Assembly (NCBI RefSeq): GCF_014206875.1 | Contig: NZ_JACIJO010000002.1 | Span: forward strand, 186,001 to 250,000 | From: Algoriphagus iocasae | GTDB taxonomy: Bacteria > Bacteroidota > Bacteroidia > Cytophagales > Cyclobacteriaceae | Direction: 5' to 3' | Length of the DNA stretch: 64,000 nucleotides | Shown here: positions 46,641 to 55,676 of the stretch, piece after piece | How the letters are laid out: each line of letters starts with the position of its first letter | How positions within the stretch are numbered: the stretch's first letter is position 1 | Translations under genes and position numbers: made by a program | The notes under the pieces: generated by a model | The model's input: only the letters and a program-made list of their open reading frames with translations | Databases searched by the model: none | Told to the model about the DNA's origin: nothing

Positions 46641-46723
46641 AACAGTGTAGATTAAATTGGGTTCGATAAAACAATAAAGGGATATAATCTAAGAATTTTA
46701 TTCGGCAAATCCTTGATTTTCAA

Positions 46724-48841
46724 TCAATATGGTAAGGAAAAAGCCATATAAGCATCTCCACTTTTTGTTCCTTTTCCTCCTCCGCAAGCGATGACCAAAA
46801 ATTGCTTCCCATCGACTTCGTAGACAGCTGGTGTGGCATGTCCTGCAGCTGGCAAAGAAGCCTGCCAAAGCAACTCTCCAGTATCTTTATCAAAAGCTCT
46901 GATTTTTTCATCTTTGGTGGCTGCAATAAAGACTAAACCTCCAGCTGTGGCGACAGGTCCACCATAATTTTCTGTTCCGGTAGGTTCAAATCCTTGTGCA
47001 CTTAAAGAGTCGATTTCACCCAAGGTAATTTGCCATTTTTGCTTTCCTGTATTCATATCGATTGCCGTCAAAAGTCCCCAAGGAGGATTGCTTCCATATA
47101 GCCCTTCTTTGGTCGTTAACCTTTTATAGCCATTCATAAAATAGCGTGGAGCCAAAGGTGCATTTTCAAATTCCATCTCTTTCTTATCTCCCTCTTCGAT
47201 TTGTCCATTCAATATATAATTGACCAAAACTTTTCTGTTTTCCTCAGAAATATGATCAAAAGCCGGCATCGCTCCTCTTCCCTTTTTCAACAAAGTGTGA
47301 AGTGAATCCATTGTGTATTTTTGGTCAATACCCAACAGTGAGGGAACTGCAGGCGGATTCCCTTTCCTTTCCAACCCATGACAATTCCCGCAATAGGTTG
47401 TGTAGATAGACTGCCCGACATTCTCAAACGCTGCGTTTGGAGTCATTTCGATCAGCCATGGAATCTGATTGGCATTGATGTACATGGTTTGATTTTCCGG
47501 ATCAAAAGAGGCTCCACCCCATTCTCCTCCCCCGTCCATGCCTGGGAATAAAACGATCCCATGCTCGGCGCTAGGGGGTCCCCAAGTTTCTCCAATCTTC
47601 ACATTTTTCAATTGCTCGCGGATATCTGCTTCCCATTCGGGCTTCAGATTTAAGATATCCTGATCCTCAAATTTCATTTTCATAAAAGGCTCTGGGAGCG
47701 TTGGAATCGGTTGGGTCAAAGAAGTTTTCTCTCCGGGAAGATTGCTTTGTGGCATTGCTACTTCCTCGATCGGCCAGATTGGCTCTCCTGTTTCCCGATC
47801 AAAAACGTATGTCATTCCTTGTTTGGAAATCTGCGCCACCGCATCGATCCAAGAGCCATTTTTCTTGATTCGGATCAAGTTTGGATTGGCGGGAAAATCC
47901 CTGTCCCAGACATCATGATGGACAGCCTGAAAATGCCATTTTCTTTCACCCGTATTTGCATCCAGCGCGATCAAAGAATTTGCAAATAAATTATCCCCTT
48001 CTCTAAATCCACCCCAAAAATCATAGGTTGCTGACCCTGTCGGCACAAAAACGATTTCTCTTTGCTGATCGACAACCATACCTGCCCAATTATTTGCGCC
48101 ACCTATTTTCTTGACATGCTCGGGATCCCAAGTTTCGTATCCAAATTCGCCTTCATGCGGAATGGTATGAAAAATCCATTCTCGCTTTCCAGTCTTTACA
48201 TTATAAGCCCGGATATGACCAGGAGCTGCGTCCAGACCTTCGGAAAGCCGCATTCCTATGATGATTTTATCTTTGAATATCACTCCAGGTGCATTGGCAA
48301 CGATCAAAAAATCATCTCTTTCGGTATCTAAACCCTTTCTCAAATCTACTTTTCCTCCCTCTCCAAAATCCTCAATCGGCTTACCAGTCAAAGCATCCAC
48401 TGCCATCAACCAATTGCCAGCTCCAAAAAGGATTCTCTTGTCCTCTCCTTCTTCCCAATAGCTCACTCCTCTGTTGGTTCCTGCCCAAGAATTCTCTCCT
48501 CCCAAAATCTCAAATGGATCAAATCTCCAGACCTCTTTCCCAGTTCCTGCCTCCAAAGCAAATACGTTTAACTTGGGAGTGGTTCCATAGAGTAGTCCAT
48601 TGACAACTATAGGCTGGCACTGAATCTGCGATCGCTCGGTTTTATCGCCAGTTTGATAGGTCCAGGCAACATCCAAAGTGCTGACAGTTTCTCTATTGAT
48701 CTGATCTAATGAGGAATATCGGGAACCATCTTCTGGCCCGCCGTAATGAGACCAATCCGTGTAATCAATTTTGGGAGTTGGTTTTTCGCAGGAAAAATGT
48801 AAAAGTAAAAACAGTGTGAAACAGGCTTTCAGAAGTTTCAT
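46724..48841 (-). CDS. PQQ-dependent dehydrogenase lipoprotein with internal cytochrome c
   Basis: A 705-residue quinoprotein with a lipoprotein signal ending HFSC (Cys18), so it is probably anchored in the periplasm. The N-terminal region is an eight-bladed PQQ propeller of the glucose/alcohol dehydrogenase type (DWSHYGGPEDGSRYSSL; many W-motif repeats). A cytochrome c module with heme site C484-G-N-C-H488 sits inside the chain (about 470-545), followed by the last propeller blades (AAGHATPAVYEVDG). Electrons would pass from PQQ to the bound heme. The substrate, a sugar or alcohol, is unknown. No PQQ biosynthesis genes lie in the window. Confidence 0.88.
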   Translation of the reverse strand: MKLLKACFTLFLLLHFSCEKPTPKIDYTDWSHYGGPEDGSRYSSLDQINRETVSTLDVAWTYQTGDKTERSQIQCQPIVVNGLLYGTTPKLNVFALEAGTGKEVWRFDPFEILGGENSWAGTNRGVSYWEEGEDKRILFGAGNWLMAVDALTGKPIEDFGEGGKVDLRKGLDTERDDFLIVANAPGVIFKDKIIIGMRLSEGLDAAPGHIRAYNVKTGKREWIFHTIPHEGEFGYETWDPEHVKKIGGANNWAGMVVDQQREIVFVPTGSATYDFWGGFREGDNLFANSLIALDANTGERKWHFQAVHHDVWDRDFPANPNLIRIKKNGSWIDAVAQISKQGMTYVFDRETGEPIWPIEEVAMPQSNLPGEKTSLTQPIPTLPEPFMKMKFEDQDILNLKPEWEADIREQLKNVKIGETWGPPSAEHGIVLFPGMDGGGEWGGASFDPENQTMYINANQIPWLIEMTPNAAFENVGQSIYTTYCGNCHGLERKGNPPAVPSLLGIDQKYTMDSLHTLLKKGRGAMPAFDHISEENRKVLVNYILNGQIEEGDKKEMEFENAPLAPRYFMNGYKRLTTKEGLYGSNPPWGLLTAIDMNTGKQKWQITLGEIDSLSAQGFEPTGTENYGGPVATAGGLVFIAATKDEKIRAFDKDTGELLWQASLPAAGHATPAVYEVDGKQFLVIACGGGKGTKSGDAYMAFSLPY

Positions 48842-48930
48842 AAGGAGGGTTTATTGCTTTTAGACACAGAATATCGTCTTTTTTTAAGCCCTCCCCAAAT
48901 TATTACCTATGCCAAATGACAAAAAATAAT

Positions 48931-49755
48931 TTATCCGGAATATGGAAAATCTAAAGGGTCTGGATAAGTATATTGAAACCCTGTTTTTAATAACTTTTCA
49001 GTGGAAACCAGTCGGTCTTCACCCTCCTTCTCTGGTGCGTAACTCTTTGGCTTTTCCAACCCTACCGATTCGGCATTCTTTTCATAAACATCTTTTCTCT
49101 TCGGGTGAATTGGAGAAGTGGCATTAAACAGTTCACCCCAAATCTCATTTTCCAATACCCAAGCAATTGTTCTCACCGCATCCTCTTGATGGATGTAATT
49201 CACTCGAGTATGTCCGACGACGTTATCTTTTCCAGCGAAATATTTTCCTGGAATTCTTTCCTCTCCCATCAAACCTGAAAAACGAATAATCGTCAAGTCA
49301 TAATTTGTAGAACTTGAAATCATCTTTTCAGCATCCCAAAGTGTTTTGTTTCCCACATTATCTGTACTTAACTCACAATTTTCATCATAAGGAAACTCAG
49401 ATAGACTGCTGGGATAAATACCTGTACTTGAGATAAAAATCACCTTTTTCACTTTAGATTGATTGATCATACTTTTCAAAAACTTGATCTGTTCCAAATA
49501 AAAATCGGCTGACTGAACCCTAGACCTAGGAGGTATATTGATCACCAAATAATCTCCTTCAAAAAGCTTTTGAAATCCGCTACCTACAGGATGTGGAGCC
49601 ATTTCCAATCTCACCGCATCTAAGTCAGAATTCAATAAATCATTCTTCTTTTGCTCAGAGGTTGTACTTCCTACTACTTTCCAACCTTGATTTTTTAAAA
49701 ATATCGCGAGGGGTTTTCCGGTCCATCCGAGACCAATGATTCCTACTTCTTTCAT
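48931..49755 (-). CDS. NAD(P)-binding Rossmann-fold protein (SDR/YeeZ-like)
   Basis: A 274-residue protein with an N-terminal dinucleotide loop GIIGLGWTGKPLA (residues 5-17). KVIFISSTGIYPSS (near 103) is the extended-SDR pattern around the catalytic Ser/Thr and the nearby Tyr. Similar proteins include YeeZ-type NAD-dependent epimerase/dehydratase relatives, but the full YxxxK active site is not evident, so activity is uncertain. It is preceded upstream by the terminator of the hydroxylase gene and appears monocistronic. Confidence 0.75.
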   Translation of the reverse strand: MKEVGIIGLGWTGKPLAIFLKNQGWKVVGSTTSEQKKNDLLNSDLDAVRLEMAPHPVGSGFQKLFEGDYLVINIPPRSRVQSADFYLEQIKFLKSMINQSKVKKVIFISSTGIYPSSLSEFPYDENCELSTDNVGNKTLWDAEKMISSSTNYDLTIIRFSGLMGEERIPGKYFAGKDNVVGHTRVNYIHQEDAVRTIAWVLENEIWGELFNATSPIHPKRKDVYEKNAESVGLEKPKSYAPEKEGEDRLVSTEKLLKTGFQYTYPDPLDFPYSG

Positions 49756-49816
49756 TTGAGTTTTTTTACTTAGACAGCTAATGAAATTTGATTTGGGGAT
49801 TTTTTGGATTATAAAA

Positions 49817-49839
49817 AAACCTCCCGAATGAGGAGGTTT
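49817..49839 (-). terminator. Terminator after the fatty-acid hydroxylase gene
   Basis: AAACCTCC (49817-49824) pairs with GGAGGTTT (49832-49839) over a 7-base loop. On the minus strand the stem is followed by a T-rich run. It starts 7 bases past the hydroxylase stop. Confidence 0.85.
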
Positions 49840-49846
49840 GATTTTA

Positions 49847-50470
49847 TTATTTCTTAGGCATGGTTCCCAGAAGGATGTCCCATAGCGGTGTACTCACTCC
49901 AAATGCTACATCAGGATCTTTGTAATGATGGATAGCATGATTTACCCAAAGAACTTTCATGAAATTTTTTGGCGGAGCCAATGCATGTACTAAATAATGG
50001 AAGCCCAAATAGCTCGCATATCCGAAAAGAAATCCAGGAAGAAAATACAATGCATAATCTCCCATGATCAGGGTAAATACTAGGTAAAATATAGCTGCAT
50101 AGGCCGCAGACACAAAAGGTGGCATTGCCAGTCTATATTTATCTTTTGGGTAATCATGATGAACACCATGCACGGTATACTGTAATTTATCCTTGATTGG
50201 AGTATTTGGCTCCATGTGGAAAAAATGCTTATGCATCATATACTCCACAAAAGTGAAAACAATGTAACCAATGACGGTAATACCAAGTCCCATTACTAAA
50301 TCTATGCTGGTAGTGGTATAAGCATAATAAAATGAAATACCTGCAAAAACGATAAACATGGTAATTGGCACTAAAATGTTTGTCCGTGTCAACCTTTCCA
50401 ATACAGGGTTGGTAAACATCCGTGCTGTATTAAAATTGTCAGGTTTATCTAGTCTTCCAATCTTTTTCAT
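49847..50470 (-). CDS. Fatty acid hydroxylase / sterol desaturase family protein
   Basis: A 207-residue integral membrane di-iron enzyme with about four helices. The histidine clusters HKHFFH, HGVHHDYPKD, HYLVH and NHAIHHYKD together form the expected metal-binding set of the fatty-acid hydroxylase superfamily. Members hydroxylate fatty acids, sphingoid bases, sterols or carotenoids. Lipid 2-hydroxylation is plausible, given Bacteroidota sphingolipids, but this is inference. The ATG at 50470 is used; an in-frame codon at 50482 is TTG. Confidence 0.88.
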   Translation of the reverse strand: MKKIGRLDKPDNFNTARMFTNPVLERLTRTNILVPITMFIVFAGISFYYAYTTTSIDLVMGLGITVIGYIVFTFVEYMMHKHFFHMEPNTPIKDKLQYTVHGVHHDYPKDKYRLAMPPFVSAAYAAIFYLVFTLIMGDYALYFLPGFLFGYASYLGFHYLVHALAPPKNFMKVLWVNHAIHHYKDPDVAFGVSTPLWDILLGTMPKK

Positions 50471-50584
50471 ACTAAGATTCAATCAAATTTACTTATTCCT
50501 AAAGGTCTCCCCTTATTTGAAATACAAAGTTAAGCTATTTGAGTTATTAGAGGGTTTAATGTGTTATTATAATATAAGAAATTA

Positions 50585-51721
50585 TTAAATAGGTGCTAAT
50601 GTGGACTCTATTGTCTTTTTATAATAATCTACATATAATGGTAAAATCGCCGAAATATCGAATTCTAAAGCTCTAGCCAAGGCATTTTCCTTGAATTTAG
50701 CCAAATTTTTATCATCCAAAATATACAATGCCTTATCTTTCATCGCTTTAACATCGCCAACTTCACAGACAAATCCTGTCACTCCATCGACATTCAGCTC
50801 AGGAATTCCTCCTGCATTTGAGGTTAAAATAGGAACTTCACAGGCCATTGCTTCTAAAGCAGCCAAACCAAAACTCTCTTTTTCGGATGGCATTACAAAT
50901 AAATCCGCCACTGATAATACTTCTTCGACAGCATCGAGTTTACCAAGGAATCGGACATCATCACAAGTTCCTAATTCTCTGCAAAGCCGCTCCATTTTGT
51001 CCCGCTCAGGTCCATCACCAACGAGCAAAAGTTTGGCAGGAATCTGTTTTCTGACCTCATAAAAAACACGAATGACATCTTCCACACGCTTGACTTTTCG
51101 GAAGTTAGAGGTGTGAACCAATAATTTCTCTCCGTTTGGACAAATTGCCAATTTAAAGTGTTCCTTCTTTTGTCTCTTGAATCTTTCCAGATCTATAAAA
51201 TTGGGAATAACTTCTATTTCCCTTCGAATGTCAAAATGAGAAAACGTCTCTTTCTTCAAATCTTCTGAAACTGCGGTAACTCCATCTGATTGATTGATAC
51301 TGAATGTCACTACAGGTTCATAGCTTGGATCTTTTCCTACCAACGTAATGTCTGTTCCATGCAGAGTAGTCACTACAGGAATTCTGATTCCCTGCTCTTT
51401 CAGGATTTGTTTTGCCATGTATGCTGCAGAAGCATGAGGAATGGCATAATGAACATGCAATAAATCCAACTCTTCATATTTCACTACTGAAACCATTTTA
51501 CTGGCTAAAGCAAGTTCATAAGGCGCGTGCTCAAATAAAGGATAGCTTTTAATGTCTACTTCATGGTAGAATAAATTCTCACTAAAAAAGTCCAGTCGGG
51601 TCGGTTGTCTATAGGTAATGAAGTGAATTTCATGACCTAATTTCGCCAAGCCTTTTCCAAGTTCTGTAGCTACTACTCCACTACCCCCAAAGGTAGGGTA
51701 GCAAACAATGCCTATTTTCAT
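50585..51721 (-). CDS. bshA: N-acetyl-alpha-D-glucosaminyl L-malate synthase BshA
   Basis: GT4 glycosyltransferase of 378 residues for the first step of bacillithiol synthesis, joining UDP-GlcNAc to L-malate. The beginning IGIVCYPTFGGSGVVATELG (residues 2-21) is the BshA signature, together with HVHYAIPHASAAYMAKQIL near 99 and TTLHGTDITLVGKDPSYEP near 123. The C-terminal GT-B domain has the retaining EX7E region MPSEKESFGLAALEAMACE. The start forms ATGA with the stop of a possible 31-codon upstream ORF. The other bacillithiol gene in the window is the ypdA-like gene at 20.9 kb. Confidence 0.93.
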   Translation of the reverse strand: MKIGIVCYPTFGGSGVVATELGKGLAKLGHEIHFITYRQPTRLDFFSENLFYHEVDIKSYPLFEHAPYELALASKMVSVVKYEELDLLHVHYAIPHASAAYMAKQILKEQGIRIPVVTTLHGTDITLVGKDPSYEPVVTFSINQSDGVTAVSEDLKKETFSHFDIRREIEVIPNFIDLERFKRQKKEHFKLAICPNGEKLLVHTSNFRKVKRVEDVIRVFYEVRKQIPAKLLLVGDGPERDKMERLCRELGTCDDVRFLGKLDAVEEVLSVADLFVMPSEKESFGLAALEAMACEVPILTSNAGGIPELNVDGVTGFVCEVGDVKAMKDKALYILDDKNLAKFKENALARALEFDISAILPLYVDYYKKTIESTLAPI

Positions 51722-51813
51722 GTGATTATTTTTGATTTTCTACGGCCACATGGAATCTCGCATTGGCTGAATCCATCAAAACACCAGATGGGATAAGTCT
51801 TGCTTGATTTCAT
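51718..51813 (-). CDS. Possible 31-residue leader peptide upstream of bshA
   Basis: An ATG-started short ORF reading MKSSKTYPIWCFDGFSQCEI and ending with PCGRRKSKIIT. The stop overlaps the bshA ATG as ATGA. It contains three Cys in 31 residues. It may be a translated leader coupled to bshA, or just a chance ORF; nothing but position and Cys content supports it. Confidence 0.25.
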   Translation of the reverse strand: MKSSKTYPIWCFDGFSQCEIPCGRRKSKIIT

Positions 51814-52033
51814 ATTTCAGATGGTATCGGTGTTTAAACCTGACTTTAAACACGATTTGGGTTTGATTTTGTTCAAATTAAGAATTTTTAATCCAATTAA
51901 TTTTGAGAATCAACCCTTATCAACCATCAAACCTTTTGAAATACAAAGTTTTACAGAATAATTATTAGAAAAATAAATTTCAAAGAAATACAGAAAAAGG
52001 ACAAAATAGACTCAAAAAACAGCTATTTGAGAG
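51814..52033. other. Intergenic AT-rich region between bshA and the GH3 fusion gene
   Basis: Together with the short ORF next to bshA this forms a 312-base gap. I see no RNA gene, hairpin terminator or clear TAnnTTTG element in it. It should contain the bshA promoter. Confidence 0.4.
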
Positions 52034-54991
52034 CTATTTCGACTTACCCATAGCCTGATAAATGATATCGTGGATTTCTGTTCGAACCCCTTCTTTTAGA
52101 AGTTTTGTATTGTTGGCATCAGGATAAACCCGATTGGATAAGAAAACATAAATCAGATTATTATCCGGGTCAGCCCAAATACAAGTCCCAGTAAATCCGG
52201 TATGGCCATAAACTGATTTTGGAGCCAAGTCTCCAGCAGATCCTCCTTTTCCTACTTCCTTATTTGGCTTATCCCAACCCCAACCTCTTCGGCTTTGATT
52301 TGACTGGTTTTTGGTAAAGGTTTCCACCACCTCTGGCTTGATCAAAGCAACATCCCCATAGTATCCTTTGTTGAGCATCATCTGCATCATGACTGCCAAA
52401 TCATTTGCTTTACCAAAAAGCCCGGCATGACCAGCCACCCCTCCAAACATTGCAGCTCCAGGATCATGAACATAACCTCTCACTAGTCTTTTACGGAAAG
52501 CAACATCATCTTCTGTTGGAGCGATATTGTCAACTGGCATTTTTTCAGTTGGCTTAAAAGTTAGCGTACTCAACCCTAATGGCTCATAAAAATTCTGATC
52601 CATAAATTCATTCAATGGTTGATTGACTACTCTCTCTACTACCGCCTGCATCAAGTACATGGTCAAATCAGAATAAACATACTTGTATCTGCCTCCCGAT
52701 TTCTGCATCAACTTGGACTCTACAGTCCAGTTCCAGATGCTATCTCTTAAATCATCTCGACCAAACATGTCATTTGATACTGGCCTCGTAAAACCTGGTT
52801 CTGCAGTGGGTTTGTAAAAATCCCCTCTCCAACTCCCATTTTGGACAGTCTTGGCATAATGAGGAATGTATGCAACCAAACCTGCCTCATGGGCCATCAC
52901 ATCTTTCAAAACGAGCTTTTCTTTGTTGGTCCCTCTCAACTCCGGTAGATAGTCGCTAAGAGTTTTATTCATATCCAGCTCTCCTCTACTTACTAAAAAC
53001 ATGACCGCCTGAGTTGTTGCCAAAACTTTTGTAATAGAAGCTAAATCATATACAGTTTCTGAATTTACTTTCGGACTGGCTTTGTATTCCAACTGTCCAT
53101 AAGATCGCTCAAAAACAACTTTTCCATCTTTCACCACAAGTACACTTGCTCCCGGTGTCGCTTGAATTCTAATTGCTTTCTCAGCCACTTCATCAATCTT
53201 ATCTAACACTGCGCCGTCCAAACCTACACTTTCAGGAGTCCCATAAGATAATCTATGGTTTCCAGGCAAAAATCCTCCTACTCCTTCGGTATATTGATCA
53301 CTAACTGAAACCGGCAAAATACCTTGGGCAGGTCTACCTCCAAAAAGAATTTGAGGGGCTAGCTCCTGCGTGATATCATTATTTTCGTAGGCAAAAACTA
53401 CATTCTCCAAGCCTTCCAGATATTGGGCTGCATAAGAGTTGCCGAATAATACTACGACTACTTTCTGCCTTTTGCTTAAGTCTTTCAAGAGCTGAACATC
53501 TCCAGGCGCAATACCAAATTTACGTGAAGGACTATTCGTCACGCCCATCAAACCGACTACGACCACATCAAAGTCTTCTAACTTCTTCATGGTATTATAA
53601 TGTGACGTCTGATCTGCTGCTTTCTTGATGGAGAAATGCTCAAACTTGGAATATTTAGAGAGGTATTTTTGAAATTCTTTCCCCTCATCTCCAATCGTTA
53701 AACTGGCAAAGTTCTTTAGATCCAATTGCTTAAATGGAATCAGATCGTCCTTATTTGTAGCGACTGTAATGGCATCCGCATAGAGTTCTTCTGTAATTAC
53801 CTTTGTTTTAGGAGTATTTAGTCGGTCAATCAGGCCTCTGGTTTTTATCGGTCTATACTCATTTAAACCTGCCCAATATTTTGCCTTCAATACTTTTTTT
53901 ACCCTTCTATTTATTTCCGACTCAGCAATTACTCCATCCTCTACAGCTCTTTTTATAATTGCTTTTGCCTTGGGCACATCCTGTGAATACAATAAAATAT
54001 CATTTCCAGCCAGCAATGCTTTCAGATCCACCTCTCCGGGAGCATTTGTTTTGGCAACTCCCTTCATATTAAGAGCATCCGTAAAAATCAGTCCCTGAAA
54101 ATTCATCCTGTCCTGCAGGAGATCTGTCACCACTTTTTTGGAAAGGCTAGTTGCCATGTTGGCTGTCGGATCCAAGCTCGGAATATTTAAATGTGCCACC
54201 ATTACGGACATTAAATTTTCCCTGAATAACTCTTGATAAGGATATAAATCAATGTCCCAGATTCTTTGCTCTGGATTTTTGATCACGGGAAGAGAATAAT
54301 GGCTATCCACTTCAGTATCACCATGACCTGGAAAATGCTTGGCATTTGCAATTACTCCATGATCTTGAAGCCCTTTCATGTAGGCTACCGCTCGCTGGGT
54401 CACCAATTTTTTATTTTCTCCAAATGCCCTGTATCCAATCACAGGATTATCAGGATTGGAATTCACGTCGACTACGGGAGCAAAATTGATGTGCATGCCC
54501 AGTTCTTTGAACTGTCGTGCCATTTCAGTTCCCATTTCATAGATCAGATCCGTATCCTGCACAGCCCCTAAGGTCATTGCTTTTGGAAAATCAGGAACAG
54601 AGTCAAGACGCATACTGATACCCCATTCGGCATCCATAGCAATAAATAATGGGGTTTTGGAAAGTGCCTGGTAATAATTGGTCAATCGGGCTTGTCTATC
54701 CGGACCTCCCTGAAAAAATATCAATCCTCCCAGATTCTCATTCTCAACCAATTTTGCAATCTCATTGACATGGTTTTGATCTTTGTTTGAATAGGCAGCA
54801 ACCATAAACAATTGCCCAAGTCGATCCTCGAAATTCAGCGAATTAAATACACTATCAACCCAACTTTTTTGGTCTAATGCATCGTTGCTGATCAATGGAT
54901 CTTCGAGCCTTGCAAACTTATCCGCTTTTCCAGAAGTGAATAAAACTGCAATAAATCCTACGGTCAATACCCTCCAAAGCTTCATGCTCAT
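52034..54991 (-). CDS. GH3 beta-N-acetylhexosaminidase fused to beta-lactamase-family serine hydrolase
   Basis: A 985-residue exported protein with two catalytic parts. The N-terminal GH3 domain (about 40-370) has the NagZ-type motif KHFPGHGDTEVDSH (218-231), which carries the His/Asp catalytic dyad in this subfamily. A GH3 C-terminal domain follows (about 410-570). The last part (about 600-985) is a class C beta-lactamase/DD-peptidase-like domain with the SxxK motif SITK at Ser652 and a YSD near 745. This pairs cleavage of GlcNAc-linked sugar with peptide or ester hydrolysis, suggesting cell-wall fragment recycling. Adjacent ATGs at 54991 and 54985 are both possible. Confidence 0.88.
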   Translation of the reverse strand: MSMKLWRVLTVGFIAVLFTSGKADKFARLEDPLISNDALDQKSWVDSVFNSLNFEDRLGQLFMVAAYSNKDQNHVNEIAKLVENENLGGLIFFQGGPDRQARLTNYYQALSKTPLFIAMDAEWGISMRLDSVPDFPKAMTLGAVQDTDLIYEMGTEMARQFKELGMHINFAPVVDVNSNPDNPVIGYRAFGENKKLVTQRAVAYMKGLQDHGVIANAKHFPGHGDTEVDSHYSLPVIKNPEQRIWDIDLYPYQELFRENLMSVMVAHLNIPSLDPTANMATSLSKKVVTDLLQDRMNFQGLIFTDALNMKGVAKTNAPGEVDLKALLAGNDILLYSQDVPKAKAIIKRAVEDGVIAESEINRRVKKVLKAKYWAGLNEYRPIKTRGLIDRLNTPKTKVITEELYADAITVATNKDDLIPFKQLDLKNFASLTIGDEGKEFQKYLSKYSKFEHFSIKKAADQTSHYNTMKKLEDFDVVVVGLMGVTNSPSRKFGIAPGDVQLLKDLSKRQKVVVVLFGNSYAAQYLEGLENVVFAYENNDITQELAPQILFGGRPAQGILPVSVSDQYTEGVGGFLPGNHRLSYGTPESVGLDGAVLDKIDEVAEKAIRIQATPGASVLVVKDGKVVFERSYGQLEYKASPKVNSETVYDLASITKVLATTQAVMFLVSRGELDMNKTLSDYLPELRGTNKEKLVLKDVMAHEAGLVAYIPHYAKTVQNGSWRGDFYKPTAEPGFTRPVSNDMFGRDDLRDSIWNWTVESKLMQKSGGRYKYVYSDLTMYLMQAVVERVVNQPLNEFMDQNFYEPLGLSTLTFKPTEKMPVDNIAPTEDDVAFRKRLVRGYVHDPGAAMFGGVAGHAGLFGKANDLAVMMQMMLNKGYYGDVALIKPEVVETFTKNQSNQSRRGWGWDKPNKEVGKGGSAGDLAPKSVYGHTGFTGTCIWADPDNNLIYVFLSNRVYPDANNTKLLKEGVRTEIHDIIYQAMGKSK

Positions 54992-55271
54992 TCCCCTGTA
55001 AAATTTTTAATCCTTAACTTTTAAAATAAATTTGTGAAAACGGCCACGCGGATAATTCGTATGATAAAATTCCGCTCCTTTGTTCCCGGGCCGTCTGTTG
55101 GTCTATTACCTGTGGAACTAAGGATAATTGAAGATATAAAAGATCGACCAAGAATGATCAATTTTTAGGGTTAAATGCGCTATAAATTTGATATCTGGTC
55201 GATGTTCTTGAACTTTATCCCATCATGAACCTTCACATTAACGTGAAGTTTCATTCAAACCATATATTACC

Positions 55272-55676
55272 ATGAAATTTCCATCCGTATTTCGTACTGC
55301 CAGCCCGATGCGTTTTGATATCAAACCCAGGTATTATGACCCAGTCAAGGAGGAAATTGACCAGCGAACTTCCCGAATAAAAAAAGAGCTGGAAGCAGAA
55401 GGGAAAATCAGTCCTGGAGATGAAACTTCAGATTTTAAATATCAATCAGGTATCAGAGGTGCATTTGCCCAGCATAGAGGCATGAAAGAAAAGAGCGTCA
55501 ATCCATTGACAACTACCGGCATGATCCGGTCCTTTATTTTCTTTATACTTCTGGGTGGACTAGGTGGATATATTTATTTAGGACCAGTCATTTTTGAATA
55601 CATTTTATATCTCACGGCCATTATTGCAGGGATTTATTTTTTCTTCAGGCTAAAACCAAAAAAGAAAGATGAGTGA
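55272..55676 (+). CDS. Small membrane protein upstream of mutL
   Basis: A 134-residue protein of unknown function. The N-terminal 80 residues are charged and basic (DIKPRYYDPVKEEIDQRTSR). Two hydrophobic segments follow (about 83-104 and 107-126), with a Lys-rich C-terminus. It overlaps mutL by 8 bases and probably shares its mRNA. A conserved partner role is not evident. Confidence 0.65.
   Translation: MKFPSVFRTASPMRFDIKPRYYDPVKEEIDQRTSRIKKELEAEGKISPGDETSDFKYQSGIRGAFAQHRGMKEKSVNPLTTTGMIRSFIFFILLGGLGGYIYLGPVIFEYILYLTAIIAGIYFFFRLKPKKKDE

Noticed and set aside
55035..55140. Possible tRNA or structured RNA between the GH3 fusion gene and the small membrane protein gene
   Set aside because: There is a CGGCC/GGGCCG pairing, but no T-loop, anticodon arm or acceptor stem could be laid out.
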